Origin: Rhodanobacteraceae bacterium | GTDB lineage: Bacteria > Pseudomonadota > Gammaproteobacteria > Xanthomonadales > SZUA-5 | Assembly (NCBI GenBank): GCA_024234055.1 | Contig: JACKOW010000009.1 | Span: forward strand, 1 to 64,000 | Reading direction: 5' to 3' | Length of the DNA stretch: 64,000 nucleotides | In this document: positions 26,767 to 36,294 of the stretch, piece by piece | Numbering within the stretch: position 1 is the stretch's first letter | Layout of the letters: every line of letters begins with the position of its first letter | Notes under the pieces: generated by a model | The model's database searches: none | What the model saw: only the letters and a program-made list of their open reading frames with translations | What the model was told of the DNA's origin: nothing | Translations under genes and position numbers: made by a program

Positions 26767-28698
26767 TTGCGTTGTATCTGTTCGATCGTGCTGTTGCTGC
26801 TGTTGCTGCTGTTGTCCAAGGGGGTGCTTGCGGCAGATCTGGCCGAGCAGCGCGCGCAGTTTCAGGTGGCCTGGCGCATCGCCCAGACCGGCTCGGACGC
26901 CAGCGCTCGCGTGCCGGGGCTGGAAGACTATCCGCTTTATCCCTATTTGCCCTACGAACGTCTGCGCAGGATTCCGGGAAAGGCCACCTTTGCCGAGATC
27001 GAACAGTATCTGAAGGACTACGGCGACACCTTGCCCGGACACCGGCTGCGCGCCCAGATGCTGGAGCACTATGGTCGCAACAATCGGCACCAGGAGTTTC
27101 TGGCGATTTACCGCGAGGACCTGGCCTCGGTCGATCTGCGCTGCCATGCCTTCAGCGCCAGGCGTGCCACCAAGGCTGCCGGCGATGCCGAGGCCGAAGC
27201 GCTTGGCCTGTATGCGACCCTGGACAAGGATCGGGCTGACTGTCGGCCGATGCTGACCTGGATGCGCGCCCGGAAGCTGCTGACGCCCGAGCGCGTGCGG
27301 GCGCGTGTAGAGCAGGCCATCGCTGCAGGTCAGACCGGTCTGGCAAGGGTGCTCAGCAACGATTTGCCCAAGACTGAACAGCCCGGCGCGCAACGCAGGA
27401 TCCTGGCCCGGGCCGAAGCCTCGGTGGCGCTGAACCAGGCCGGCAAATGGCCAGCCAATGCCGACAGCGCCGAGGCCGCCACGCTGGCGCTGACACAGTC
27501 GGCACGCAAGAGCGCGCTCGGAGCCCAATCCCGTTACCAGATCCTGGCGAAGAGCCTGCCTTTCGATGCCGCGCAGAAGCTGCGCATCGAGGCCGAGATC
27601 GCCCGCTATGCGGCGGTCGAGCGCCTGCCGGAGGCCAAGGCCCTGCTGGCACGGGTGCCGGCCGCAGGGTTCGATGACAATCTGCGCGAATGGCAGGTGC
27701 GTTATCACCTGCGGCGGCTGGAATGGACCGAGGCGCTGGCGGCCCTGGACGGCATGTCGGCCACACTGGCAGCCAAGTCGAACTGGCGCTACACCCGGGG
27801 TCGTGTACTCGAGTTGCTGGATCGGGCCGAAGAGGCCAAAGCCGACTTCCAGGCCGCCGCCACCGAGGCCAATTTCCACGCTTTCCTGGCAGCCGATCGC
27901 ATCGGCGCACCGTACGCCATCTGCCCAGCCGATGGTCTGCTCGACGGCGACCGGGCGCTGGAGGTGCTGGCCCTGGGCGGTGTGCGTCGCGCGCTGGAGT
28001 GGGCGGCACTCGGCGAGATCGATAGGGCCCGCTCGGAATGGTTCTGGCAGCTGCCGCAGCTGGATCCGCAGCAGCGCCGGGAAGCCGGTCTGATCGCCAG
28101 CCGCGAAGGTCAGAACGAATGGGCGATCTTCACGCTGAATACCGACACGCTGATGCGCCAGTACGAGGCCCGCTTTCCGCTGCTGTACACCGATACGGTG
28201 GTCCAGGAATCGAGGCGCACCGGCTTGCCGCCGGCCTGGGTCTACGGTCTGATCCGTGCCGAAAGCGCGTGGAATGCGAATGCCCGATCACCGGTGGGCG
28301 CGCGCGGCCTGATGCAGCTGATGCCGCAGACCGCCGCGGCCGTGACCAAATCACTGGGCATCCGTTCGGCCCCGTTGACCGATCCAGCCCACAACATTCG
28401 CCTGGGCACCACCTATCTCAGTCTGCGCATGGGTAATCTCGACGGCAACGCGGTGCTGGCCACCGGCGCCTACAACGCCGGCATCGGCGCCGTGAAGCGC
28501 TGGATCGGCGAGCCACTGCCGCCCTGGGACCTGTGGGTGGAAACCGTGCCCTACAAGGAAACCCGCGAATACATCGCCCGCGTGCTGGCCTTCAGCGTGC
28601 TCTACGACTGGCGCATCGACGGCAGCCCGCAACGGCTGTCGGCGATGATTCCGGGCCTCGGCGGCAAGGCCGAGCCGGCGCCGATCCAGTGTCCTTGA
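26767..28698 (+). CDS. slt: Soluble lytic murein transglycosylase Slt
   Basis: Slt cleaves peptidoglycan glycan strands to 1,6-anhydromuropeptides in the periplasm. A long alpha-superhelical region (about 25-450, WRYTRGRVLELL, YPLYPYLPYERLRR) precedes the lysozyme-like SLT domain: GLIRAESAWNANARSPVGARG with the catalytic acid Glu499, then GLMQLMPQTAAAV, TYLSLRMG, and ATGAYNAGIGAVKRW. The start is TTG after a TCTGGAG site. The signal peptide contains a run of leucines encoded by a CTG/TTG triplet repeat. 643 residues. A GGGGCAC tract begins one base after the stop. Confidence 0.95.
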   Translation: MRCICSIVLLLLLLLLSKGVLAADLAEQRAQFQVAWRIAQTGSDASARVPGLEDYPLYPYLPYERLRRIPGKATFAEIEQYLKDYGDTLPGHRLRAQMLEHYGRNNRHQEFLAIYREDLASVDLRCHAFSARRATKAAGDAEAEALGLYATLDKDRADCRPMLTWMRARKLLTPERVRARVEQAIAAGQTGLARVLSNDLPKTEQPGAQRRILARAEASVALNQAGKWPANADSAEAATLALTQSARKSALGAQSRYQILAKSLPFDAAQKLRIEAEIARYAAVERLPEAKALLARVPAAGFDDNLREWQVRYHLRRLEWTEALAALDGMSATLAAKSNWRYTRGRVLELLDRAEEAKADFQAAATEANFHAFLAADRIGAPYAICPADGLLDGDRALEVLALGGVRRALEWAALGEIDRARSEWFWQLPQLDPQQRREAGLIASREGQNEWAIFTLNTDTLMRQYEARFPLLYTDTVVQESRRTGLPPAWVYGLIRAESAWNANARSPVGARGLMQLMPQTAAAVTKSLGIRSAPLTDPAHNIRLGTTYLSLRMGNLDGNAVLATGAYNAGIGAVKRWIGEPLPPWDLWVETVPYKETREYIARVLAFSVLYDWRIDGSPQRLSAMIPGLGGKAEPAPIQCP

Positions 28699-29457
28699 CG
28701 GGGCACGGGGCAGGGGGCACGGGAAAGGCTGGGGGCTTCGGTGCTGTTGCAGGTCCAGACTTGCCTGGACGCTTTGCGGACATCGAGGCGATAGCGTCCG
28801 GGCCGGTCCGACGACAACACGGCGTTATTGCGAGCCACCTGTTTCGGCCCGACACTGCCCATGGGCCAGGAACCACAAGCTGCCTGTAGGAGCGACCTCG
28901 CGTCGCGACCGCCAAGCGGCACGCCGAAGCAACGGTCGCGCCGCAACGGCTCTCCTACAGGTGGCTCTCCATGAACCTATATCGTAAGTTGTTGATGCGT
29001 CATTGCGAGGAGCGCAGCGACGAAGCAATCCAGGGTAGCGCCGCACACTCCTGGATTGCTTCGCTGCGCTCTCCATGAACCGCATTCCAGCGCCGGGCGC
29101 CGGGGATATCGGGTCGCTCTTGTGGAGGGCGCCGCGCTGCGGCGCCGCTTTGCGCTGAGCGGAGATCAAGAGCGGCCGCGCAGGCGCGCGTCCCTCCTCA
29201 AAGCCGCGTCGTACCTGCCAGGGTTCATGGCCCGTGGGCAGTGTCGGGGCGATACAGGTGGCTCGCAATGATGCCGACTTCTTGCTTGCGGGCAGTGTCC
29301 GGCCAATATTGGTTTCGCTCCGACGGCTGACCTGTCAGCGCGGCCCGACGTTCTGATCGCTCTTCTTCGCGTTCTCTCTGCTTTTCCTTTGCGTCCTTTG
29401 CGACCGGCTTCTCGCTACGAACCGCGCCACTTCCCGGTTTTCGCCCTCAATCAGAAA
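28699..29457. repeat. Composite repeat island after slt
   Basis: No gene is supported. In order: (GGGGCAC)3 with a variant (28700-28720), AAAGGCTGGGGGCTTCGG linker, palindrome GTCCAGACTTGCCTGGAC (28753-28770); the GAGCCACCTGTTTCGGCCCG repeat (about 28837); a REP-like inverted repeat (28883-28961); CATTGCGAGGAGCGCAGCGA (about 29001) and its inverse (about 29052-29075); a GGCGCCGCGCTGCGGCGCC / GGCCGCGCAGGCGCGCG block (about 29130-29205); GCAGTGTCGGGGCGA (about 29237). The same modules recur around 42966-43638. Confidence 0.78.
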
Positions 29458-29733
29458 TCAATCCGCCTCAACCGCATCAATGCGCTCGCGGCGGACGATG
29501 ATGGTTTCGTGCTCGCGGTTGCGCAGGATCACCACGTCCGGACCGATGGCGGTCACGGCGCCGCCGATGGTCTGGCCACCGACGTGCAGATACACGCTCT
29601 TCTTGGCGGCATGGGCGGCCTTGAGGGCCTTCAAGGCTTCGCGCTCGAAGCTATCGGCGCTGGCGGGATCCTGGGCGTTTGCGGTCATGGTCAGGCTCAT
29701 CAGCAGTAGGGCGAATGGGGTCAAGCGGGTCAT
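29458..29733 (-). CDS. Small secreted LSm-like protein
   Basis: A 91-residue exported protein with signal peptide MTRLTPFALLLMSLTMTANA. The C-terminal half (KKSVYLHVGGQTIGGAVTAI...VVILRNREHETIIVRRERIDAVE) resembles an Hfq/LSm-like beta barrel: a strand, the glycine turn, and a late 'I..ID.V' strand. This is a shape-based suggestion only. The alternative TTG two codons upstream adds nothing recognisable. Confidence 0.65.
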   Translation of the reverse strand: MTRLTPFALLLMSLTMTANAQDPASADSFEREALKALKAAHAAKKSVYLHVGGQTIGGAVTAIGPDVVILRNREHETIIVRRERIDAVEAD

Positions 29734-29969
29734 CGACAAATTCCGATCGGCAGTTGTAGGGGCCGGCGTGCCGCCTTTGGGCTGATCTGCGCCGGCTGAG
29801 CGGTTCAGGGGCGCTCATGGACAGCAAGAACGGAGAACAACAGCGCAACGGACCTACCGTTTGTCGGAAAGTGTGCAGTTTGTGAACTCGCCGAACCGCG
29901 GACGCGACCCGGTTTCGTGCCAGATTGCGTGGACTAGCATGCCTTCCCGGCCGATATCTGGTGCCCGCC

Positions 29970-32135
29970 ATGCGCGCTTCGCTGCTGTTGCCGCTGACCC
30001 TGATCTGGACCGCCCACGCTGCCTGCGCCCAGTCCACCCCGAATCCGATCCTGTTTGTCACCCAGGTCCCGGTGCCCGTCGACTTTGCCACCGTCGGGTC
30101 GACCTTTGCCAATCATCTGGCCAGCCCGGCATCGGTCTACCGGGGTGGCGATCTGTGGATCCGCTACGGTGACGGCAGCCTGCGCAATCTGACCGCCGTG
30201 GCCGGTTTCGGCATGAGCGGCTTTCAGGGTGCCAATGCCATTGCCGTGCGCGATCCGGCCGTGCACTGGAACGGCACCAAGGCGGTGTTCTCGATGGTCG
30301 TCGGTTCGCCGCCGCAGCAGTTCGTGGTGCAGAGTTATCGCTGGCAGCTGTACGAGATCACCGGTTTCGGCCAGGGCCAGACGGTGTCGATCACGCTGGT
30401 CCCCAATCAGCCGAGCCAGTACAACAACGTGATGCCGGCCTATCTGTCCGACGGCACCCTGGTGTTCGCCTCGGACAGGCCGCGCAACGGCGCTGCGCAC
30501 CTGTATCCGCAGCATGACGAGTACGAATCGACCGCCACCGTGACCGGCCTGTGGCGATTGAATCCGGCGACCGGCGATCTCAAGCTGCTGGATCATTCGC
30601 CCTCGGGCGACTTCGATCCGATCGTCGACAGTTTCGGCCGCTTGCTGTTCACCCGCTGGGATCATCTGCAGCGCGATCAGCAGGCCGATCAGGCCGGCAA
30701 TCCCTTTGGCAACTTCGACTGGCTGAGCGAAGCGGCCAACGCGCCGCTGGCGGTCGGCATCACCGAGGACTTTCCCGAGCCGCGGGTGGCGCCGCCCGGT
30801 GCGCCGGTCAATGGCCATCGTTTCAACAATTTCTTCCCCTGGCAGCTGGCGCAGGACGGCACCCAGGCCGAGCTGCTGAACCATCTCGGCCGGCATGAGC
30901 TGCATGAGTACTTTGATCGCAGTTTCGCCACCGATCCCAACCTCACGGAGTTCATCTCCGCAGTGTCAGGACGCACCAATCCCAACGATATCGAGAACCT
31001 GTTCCAGATCGCCGAGGACCCCACCCAGCCCGGCCGTTACGTGGGTATCGATGCTCCAGAGTTTGCCACGCATGCTTCGGGCCAGCTGGTACGTCTGGTG
31101 GCCGGGCCATCGGTCAATCCGGACGATGTGGTCATCGAATACCTGACGCCGCGCAGCACTTTCGGCACCACGCCGGCGCCGGATCACTCCGGGCACTATC
31201 GCAATCCGATCGTGCTCAGCGACGGCAGCATCGTGGTCGCCCACACCACCGAGCAGAACGAACTGGCCAACCTCGGTACCGCCACGGCGCCGATCCCGAA
31301 CTATCGTTTCCGCCTGAAGTTGATGACGACCGGCAGCGGTGGTTTCCAGACCGCGGGAGCCAGTCTCACCTCGGGCATCAACAAGAACGTCAACTGGTGG
31401 AATCCGGATCAGATGGTCAGCTACAGCGGCGAGCTGTGGGAACTGAGCCCGGTGGAAGTGCGCGCCCAGACAGCGCCGAGCCCGGTTCTGGCGGCACCAC
31501 TGGCCAACCCCGAGCAGCAGGCTTTTGCCAATGCGGCGGTGGCGGAATCGACCTTCAGACAGTTTCTGCGAGCGCAGAACCTCGGGCTGATCGTGGTCCG
31601 CAACAACACCTTCCGGGACGACGCCGACCAGCAGCAGCCCTACAACCTGAGGGTGCCAGGTGGCGTGCAGACCGTGGGCGCTGCCGGCACCCTCTACGAC
31701 ATCGCCCACTTCCAGCTGGTGCAGGGCGATCAGGTGCGCGGCATCGGCGGCACCAGCACCCCCAACCCGGGTCGCCGCGTGGTTCCGCGCTTCTTGCACG
31801 AAGCCGCGGCCTTGAGTCACAACCTGCCCAATGCCACGGGTCCGGAGGGCTCCTCCCCGATCTTCGCCGACGGCTCCACGGCGATCTTCGTGCCCACGCA
31901 GCGTGCGCTGAGCTGGCAGACCACCGCGCCCGACGGCACGCCGGTGGTGCGCGAGCGCTTCTGGCTGACGCTGCAGCCGGGCGAAATCCGCACCTGTGAC
32001 GGCTGCCATGGCATCAATCGCAATGGCCAGGCCGGACAGCCGGCATCCACAGCGACGCCCCAGGCATTGACTGCGCTGCTGCAGCACTGGAGCGAGCTCA
32101 AGGGCGGGCTGATGTTCGCCGACGGTCTGGAGTAG
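29970..32135 (+). CDS. Secreted beta-propeller-type protein with CxxCH motif (hydrazine synthase alpha-like)
   Basis: A 721-residue exported protein (signal peptide MRASLLLPLTLIWTAHAACA). The sequence has propeller-like strands with repeated 'LSDGTLVFASDRP', 'LLFTRWDHLQRDQQ' and 'IVLSDGSIVVAHTTEQNELA' motifs. Near the end CDGCH (residues 676-680) is a haem c attachment motif within LQPGEIRTCDGCHGINRNG. This architecture resembles proteins annotated with a hydrazine synthase alpha-subunit middle domain, but the pathway partners are absent here and anammox function is not implied. The neighbouring TonB-dependent receptor is in the same direction, 417 bp away. Confidence 0.72.
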   Translation: MRASLLLPLTLIWTAHAACAQSTPNPILFVTQVPVPVDFATVGSTFANHLASPASVYRGGDLWIRYGDGSLRNLTAVAGFGMSGFQGANAIAVRDPAVHWNGTKAVFSMVVGSPPQQFVVQSYRWQLYEITGFGQGQTVSITLVPNQPSQYNNVMPAYLSDGTLVFASDRPRNGAAHLYPQHDEYESTATVTGLWRLNPATGDLKLLDHSPSGDFDPIVDSFGRLLFTRWDHLQRDQQADQAGNPFGNFDWLSEAANAPLAVGITEDFPEPRVAPPGAPVNGHRFNNFFPWQLAQDGTQAELLNHLGRHELHEYFDRSFATDPNLTEFISAVSGRTNPNDIENLFQIAEDPTQPGRYVGIDAPEFATHASGQLVRLVAGPSVNPDDVVIEYLTPRSTFGTTPAPDHSGHYRNPIVLSDGSIVVAHTTEQNELANLGTATAPIPNYRFRLKLMTTGSGGFQTAGASLTSGINKNVNWWNPDQMVSYSGELWELSPVEVRAQTAPSPVLAAPLANPEQQAFANAAVAESTFRQFLRAQNLGLIVVRNNTFRDDADQQQPYNLRVPGGVQTVGAAGTLYDIAHFQLVQGDQVRGIGGTSTPNPGRRVVPRFLHEAAALSHNLPNATGPEGSSPIFADGSTAIFVPTQRALSWQTTAPDGTPVVRERFWLTLQPGEIRTCDGCHGINRNGQAGQPASTATPQALTALLQHWSELKGGLMFADGLE

Positions 32136-32168
32136 CGGTCAAGGCCGGGGGCTTGCTGGCCCCGACCA

Positions 32169-32375
32169 AATGTGCCGCAAGTGCCTCAATAACAACATCT
32201 TCCGCAAAGGACGCAAAGGACGCAAAGTAGAGCGATTCCAAGTTGTCAGCCGGTGGTGTAGCCAGAGATTGCCGCGCAGCCCACCATGATTTGAATTCTT
32301 CGCGACCTTTGCGTCCTTTGCGGACAAGAAAATGAAACCCCGAGATCGCCCCCTGTTTGGTGGGCGAATCAGCGC
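32169..32375. mobile_element. MITE-like element with GGACGCAAAG terminal arms (copy 1)
   Basis: TCCGCAAAGGACGCAAAGGA starts the left arm (32201). The inverse CTTTGCGTCCTTTGCGGA ends at 32324. Flanking and central sequence matches the copy at 37269-37473 over about 200 bp in the same orientation. Both copies lie within about 140 bp downstream of plus-strand genes. There is no coding capacity. The rest of the gap to 32552 contains only the receptor's 5' region. Confidence 0.75.
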
Positions 32376-32552
32376 TTTGCCAGCGCCGACTGCGACACTC
32401 CCCTGCCGCTCCGAATTCCCGCCCTTCAAGACCTTCGTGCGTGCATGAAGTAATGGTGTCAATTGTGTCAAATTGTCGTTAGATTCAGCGCGCGCCAGTC
32501 GGGGGAACTGGCGACACCACACCACCAGAACTCGAACAAGAGGGATCGCGAT

Positions 32553-35450
32553 ATGTCGTTCAAGACTCGCCAGCCGCGCACGCGGCTCGTCGTACGCGCA
32601 TTGGCATTGGCACTCATGGGCTTCGGCGCCGCCGCCGTGGCTCAGGATGAGCAGACCATGCAGCGCATCGATGTGACCGGTTCACGCATCAAGAAGGCCG
32701 AGGTGGCCGAAGCGACGCCGGTGAATGTGATTACCCGCGAACAGCTCGAAACCAGTGGCTTGCAGAGCATCGGCGACGTGCTGCAGCAGCTGTCCGGCAG
32801 TGGCTCCTCGCTCAACACCAAATTCAATTCCAGCGGCAATTTCGGCTATCCGCCCGATGGCAGCGGCGTGGGTGCGGGTTCGACCACGGTCGATCTGCGT
32901 CACCTCGGCGCCAAGCGCGTGCTGGTACTGGTCGATGGCATCCGCTGGGTCAACGAGTCTTCGGCCTCGGGCGTCAGTCCGGCGGTCGATCTGAACACCA
33001 TTCCGCTCAGCATCGTCGAGCGTATCGAAGTGCTGGAAGACGGCGCCTCGTCGATCTATGGCTCGGACGCCATTGCCGGTGTGGTCAACGTGATCACCCG
33101 CCGCGACCTGGAAGGTGGACTGGTCAACCTCTACTACGGCCAGTGGGACGAAGGTGATGGCGAAACTGCCAGCGGCGATGTCTCCTACGGCGGCAGCACC
33201 GACCGCGCCAGTTTCTTCATCTCCGCGAGCCGCTACGACCAGAAAGAGATCCTGTCGCGTGACCGCGAGCAATCGAGCTTTCCGGTGCCGGGTACCGGCG
33301 TCACCCGCGGCAGCTCGGCCACGCCGCGCGGCCGCTTCATCTTTGTTGATCCGAACACCAACAACGAGCTCGATCTGACCCTGACCAACGGGCTCAGCGG
33401 TCGTCCGGTCTACAATCCGGCCAACCCGGCCTCTGGCGGCTTCCAGGATTTCACGGGTGCCGATCGCTTCAACTTCTCGCAGTTCAACCTGCTGCTGACG
33501 CCGAGCAAGCGCACCGGTCTGTTCGGTCAGGTGCGGGTGGAACTCACCGACAACACCACCTGGTATCTGAAGACCCTGTACAACACACGTGAGTCGACCA
33601 ACCAGGCTGCACCGGAACCGATCTTCGTCGGCCCGGGTGCCGGTACTGGTGGGCTGGCCGACACCATTTCGATCGATCGCACCAATCCCTTCAATCCTTT
33701 CGGCTTCACCCTCGACGCCAACAGCAACTTCATCTTCATCGGTCGCCGCCCGATCGAAGGCGGTCCGCGCATCTACCAGCAGGATGTCGATACCTGGTAC
33801 ATCTCGACCGGTCTGGAAGGCAGTCTGGATGTGGGCAATGGTCTGTTCTGGGACCTGAACTACGTCAACAGCGAGAACAAAGCCGAACAGGTCTTCTACG
33901 GCAGCTACAACATCGCCCGAATCGCCCGTGCGCTGGGGCCGGTATCGCAGTGCACCGCGCCCTGCGTGCCGCTGGACTTCTTCGGCGGTCCCGGCACCAT
34001 CACCCCGGAAATGCTGAGCTACATCCAGTACGTGGGCGTGGATCGCAGCGCCAACAACCTGGAGATGATCTCGGCCAATATCTCCGGCGATCTGTTCGAT
34101 CTGCCAGCCGGCGCGCTGGCTTTTGCGGCAGGCTACGAACACCGCGAGCAGGACGGCTTCTTCCAGCCCGATGCCGTGACCGTGTCGGGCGAAAGCAATG
34201 GCGTGCCCTCGCTGCCGACCAGCGGCAAGTACGATGTCAACGAGTACTACGCCGAATTGGCGATCCCGGTACTGTCCGACACGGCCTTCGCCAAGGCCCT
34301 GGATTTCAGCCTGGCAGGCCGCTACTCCGACTACTCCACCTTTGGCGGCGAGAGCACCGGCAAGCTCGGCATGCGCTGGCAGGTCAATGACGACTTCACC
34401 ATCCGTGGCAGCTTTGCCGAAGGTTTCCGGGCGCCGTCCATCGGCGAGTTGTTCGGCTCGGCCTCGCGTTTCGATGCAGTGCTGAACGATCCCTGCTCGG
34501 GTTATGGCAGCAACAGCGGCGTTCCGGCCAACATCGTCGCCAACTGTCAGGCATTGGGTGTTCCGGCCAACTATCAGCAGCCCAACCCGCAGATCTCGGT
34601 GGTCACCGGTGGCAATGATGAGCTGGAGCCGGAAACCGCCGACAGCACCACGCTGGGCTTCGTCTACAGCCCAGCCTGGGCCGAGAACACCGGCTGGTCA
34701 CGGCGCTTTGATGTGGAACTGACCTGGTACAAGCACAAGCTCAAGGGCGCGATCCAGGCCCTGGATGCGCAGACCCAGCTGGATCTGTGCGTGGGCACGC
34801 TGGACGACACCTATTGCAACGGCATCGTCCGCAACCAGACCGGCAACATCGCCGGTTTCCAGAACCGTCTGACCAACCTCGGTCGCATCGACACCGATGG
34901 CGTCGATGTCAACTTCTACTGGACGCTGCCGGAATCGGACATGGGTGATTTCACCGTGGCCTGGCGCAACACCATCGTCAACGACTACGAGGCCGTGGGC
35001 GCAGGTGGACTGGTCGAGCCGCGCGAAGTGGGGCGTGAACTCAACGACAGCGGCATTCCGCGCTGGAGCAGCAATCTGCAGCTGGGCTGGACGCTGGGTT
35101 CGGTCAGTGCAGCCTGGACCATGCGCTACACGTCCAAGCTGGAAGAAAGCTGCAGCGACTTCCTCGATGGTACGCCCAACAGCTTCACCAGCCTGGGATT
35201 GTGTTCAGACCCGAATGCGAACGACGACAGCCTGTCGATCAATCGCCTCGGCGGCACCACCTACAACGATCTGCAGCTGAGCTGGCGTCTGCCGGAGGAC
35301 TTCCTGGCGGCCACCCTGACGGCCGGTGTCAACAACGTCTTCGACAAGGACGCGCCGACCTGTCTGACCTGCTCGTTGAACGGCTACGACGCTTCCAACT
35401 ACGACCTGCCGGGTCGCTTCTGGTACGCCAAGGCTGCCGTCAAGTTCTGA
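32553..35450 (+). CDS. TonB-dependent outer-membrane receptor
   Basis: A 965-residue receptor with signal peptide ending AAAVAQ, a TonB box-like EQTMQRIDVTGSRI, a plug domain (TPVNVITREQLETSGLQSIG, VLVLVDGIRWV, RIEVLEDGASSIYGSDAIAGVVNVITRR) and a long beta barrel ending in the aromatic residue of KAAVKF. The N-terminal VTGSRIKKAE pattern is typical of the large receptors common in Xanthomonadales that take up complex nutrients such as polysaccharide fragments or siderophores. No ligand can be assigned. A GC-rich terminator follows directly. Confidence 0.95.
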   Translation: MSFKTRQPRTRLVVRALALALMGFGAAAVAQDEQTMQRIDVTGSRIKKAEVAEATPVNVITREQLETSGLQSIGDVLQQLSGSGSSLNTKFNSSGNFGYPPDGSGVGAGSTTVDLRHLGAKRVLVLVDGIRWVNESSASGVSPAVDLNTIPLSIVERIEVLEDGASSIYGSDAIAGVVNVITRRDLEGGLVNLYYGQWDEGDGETASGDVSYGGSTDRASFFISASRYDQKEILSRDREQSSFPVPGTGVTRGSSATPRGRFIFVDPNTNNELDLTLTNGLSGRPVYNPANPASGGFQDFTGADRFNFSQFNLLLTPSKRTGLFGQVRVELTDNTTWYLKTLYNTRESTNQAAPEPIFVGPGAGTGGLADTISIDRTNPFNPFGFTLDANSNFIFIGRRPIEGGPRIYQQDVDTWYISTGLEGSLDVGNGLFWDLNYVNSENKAEQVFYGSYNIARIARALGPVSQCTAPCVPLDFFGGPGTITPEMLSYIQYVGVDRSANNLEMISANISGDLFDLPAGALAFAAGYEHREQDGFFQPDAVTVSGESNGVPSLPTSGKYDVNEYYAELAIPVLSDTAFAKALDFSLAGRYSDYSTFGGESTGKLGMRWQVNDDFTIRGSFAEGFRAPSIGELFGSASRFDAVLNDPCSGYGSNSGVPANIVANCQALGVPANYQQPNPQISVVTGGNDELEPETADSTTLGFVYSPAWAENTGWSRRFDVELTWYKHKLKGAIQALDAQTQLDLCVGTLDDTYCNGIVRNQTGNIAGFQNRLTNLGRIDTDGVDVNFYWTLPESDMGDFTVAWRNTIVNDYEAVGAGGLVEPREVGRELNDSGIPRWSSNLQLGWTLGSVSAAWTMRYTSKLEESCSDFLDGTPNSFTSLGLCSDPNANDDSLSINRLGGTTYNDLQLSWRLPEDFLAATLTAGVNNVFDKDAPTCLTCSLNGYDASNYDLPGRFWYAKAAVKF

Positions 35451-35465
35451 TGCTGTGATGAAGAA

Positions 35466-35502
35466 GGGCCCGATCCGCGCAAGGCGGGTCGGGCCCTTTT
35501 CT
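35466..35502 (+). terminator. Terminator after TonB-dependent receptor
   Basis: GGGCCCGATCCGC pairs with GCGGGTCGGGCCC across a GCAAG loop, followed by TTTTCTTGT. It lies 15 bp after the stop codon. Confidence 0.85.
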
Positions 35503-35517
35503 TGTGTCTGATTGGGC

Positions 35518-35549
35518 AAAAAAAACCGACCCGCAAGGCGCGGGCCGGG
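35518..35549 (-). terminator. Terminator for the minus-strand sorting-signal gene
   Basis: Read on the minus strand, GGCCCGCGCCTTGCGGGTCGG forms a hairpin followed by eight T residues (AAAAAAAA on plus, 35518-35525). It lies about 20 bp beyond the stop at 35570 and is back-to-back with the receptor's terminator. Confidence 0.82.
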
Positions 35550-35569
35550 CTGCTGCGTCAAAGGGTCAA

Positions 35570-36094
35570 TCAATGCGGGCGCCGTACCACGGCCATGCCG
35601 ATGGCCAGCGTCAAGCCAATCAGGGTGAGCAATCCAAGGCGGTCCAGACTCGGCGCCGGCACGGCGGCCGAGGGCAGGCCGGTACCCGTCAGCGCAGCGG
35701 TACTCGTGATTGGATTGCTGCCGTAAACCGAGGCACTGACCTGAGCATTGCCGTTCTGCACCCCCACAAGCTGCGGTGAGAACACCACGCCGATGGTGCA
35801 CGGATTGGGCGCCGCGCCGGCGCTGGGGCAGGTGCCACCGCTGCGCAGCCAGCCCGAGGGCAGGGTGATGCTGACATTGGCCAGTTGATCAAAGCCGCGG
35901 TTGCCCGGATTGCCCTGGACGGTCAGGGTGGCCGCGGCACTGCTGTTGCCCACCGTGACATCGCCAAAGTTGAGGGTTGTCGGTGTGAGCTGGAGTGAGG
36001 GCACGCCATCGGTGTCGGCGAATGCCGCGGTCGATGCCAGCCCGGTCAGAGCCAGCGCCAGGAGGTGCGCAATGTATGTTCGAGTGGGGTGCAT
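35570..36094 (-). CDS. Secreted protein with Ig-like repeat and C-terminal sorting-type tail
   Basis: A 174-residue exported protein. It has a signal peptide (ending STAAFA), a beta-rich domain beginning SLQLTPTTLNFGDVTVGNSS that is typical of 'choice-of-anchor' or ASPM-like Ig domains, and a C-terminal segment VPAPSLDRLGLLTLIGLTLA-IGMAVVRR. A small-residue proline motif, a hydrophobic helix and terminal arginines form the plan of IPTL- or PEP-CTERM-type sorting signals. It would be processed by an exosortase-like enzyme encoded elsewhere. Exact class uncertain. Confidence 0.75.
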   Translation of the reverse strand: MHPTRTYIAHLLALALTGLASTAAFADTDGVPSLQLTPTTLNFGDVTVGNSSAAATLTVQGNPGNRGFDQLANVSITLPSGWLRSGGTCPSAGAAPNPCTIGVVFSPQLVGVQNGNAQVSASVYGSNPITSTAALTGTGLPSAAVPAPSLDRLGLLTLIGLTLAIGMAVVRRPH

Positions 36095-36294
36095 GTCTTC
36101 CAGATCTCGTCAGGGCGGGTACGACCCAGGTGGCCGGGTCAGATCAGCCTAGACATCTGGGTGGGCAGGCGAATGCCATGAACATGGCAGGTGCCGGGAC
36201 GGCGGGGCGCGGCTGCGGGTTCTCCTGAGTCACTGAATACCGCAGACTTCCGCGAACGGCCCTCATTCCGATGGCGAGCACGGAGCCTCCAGCA

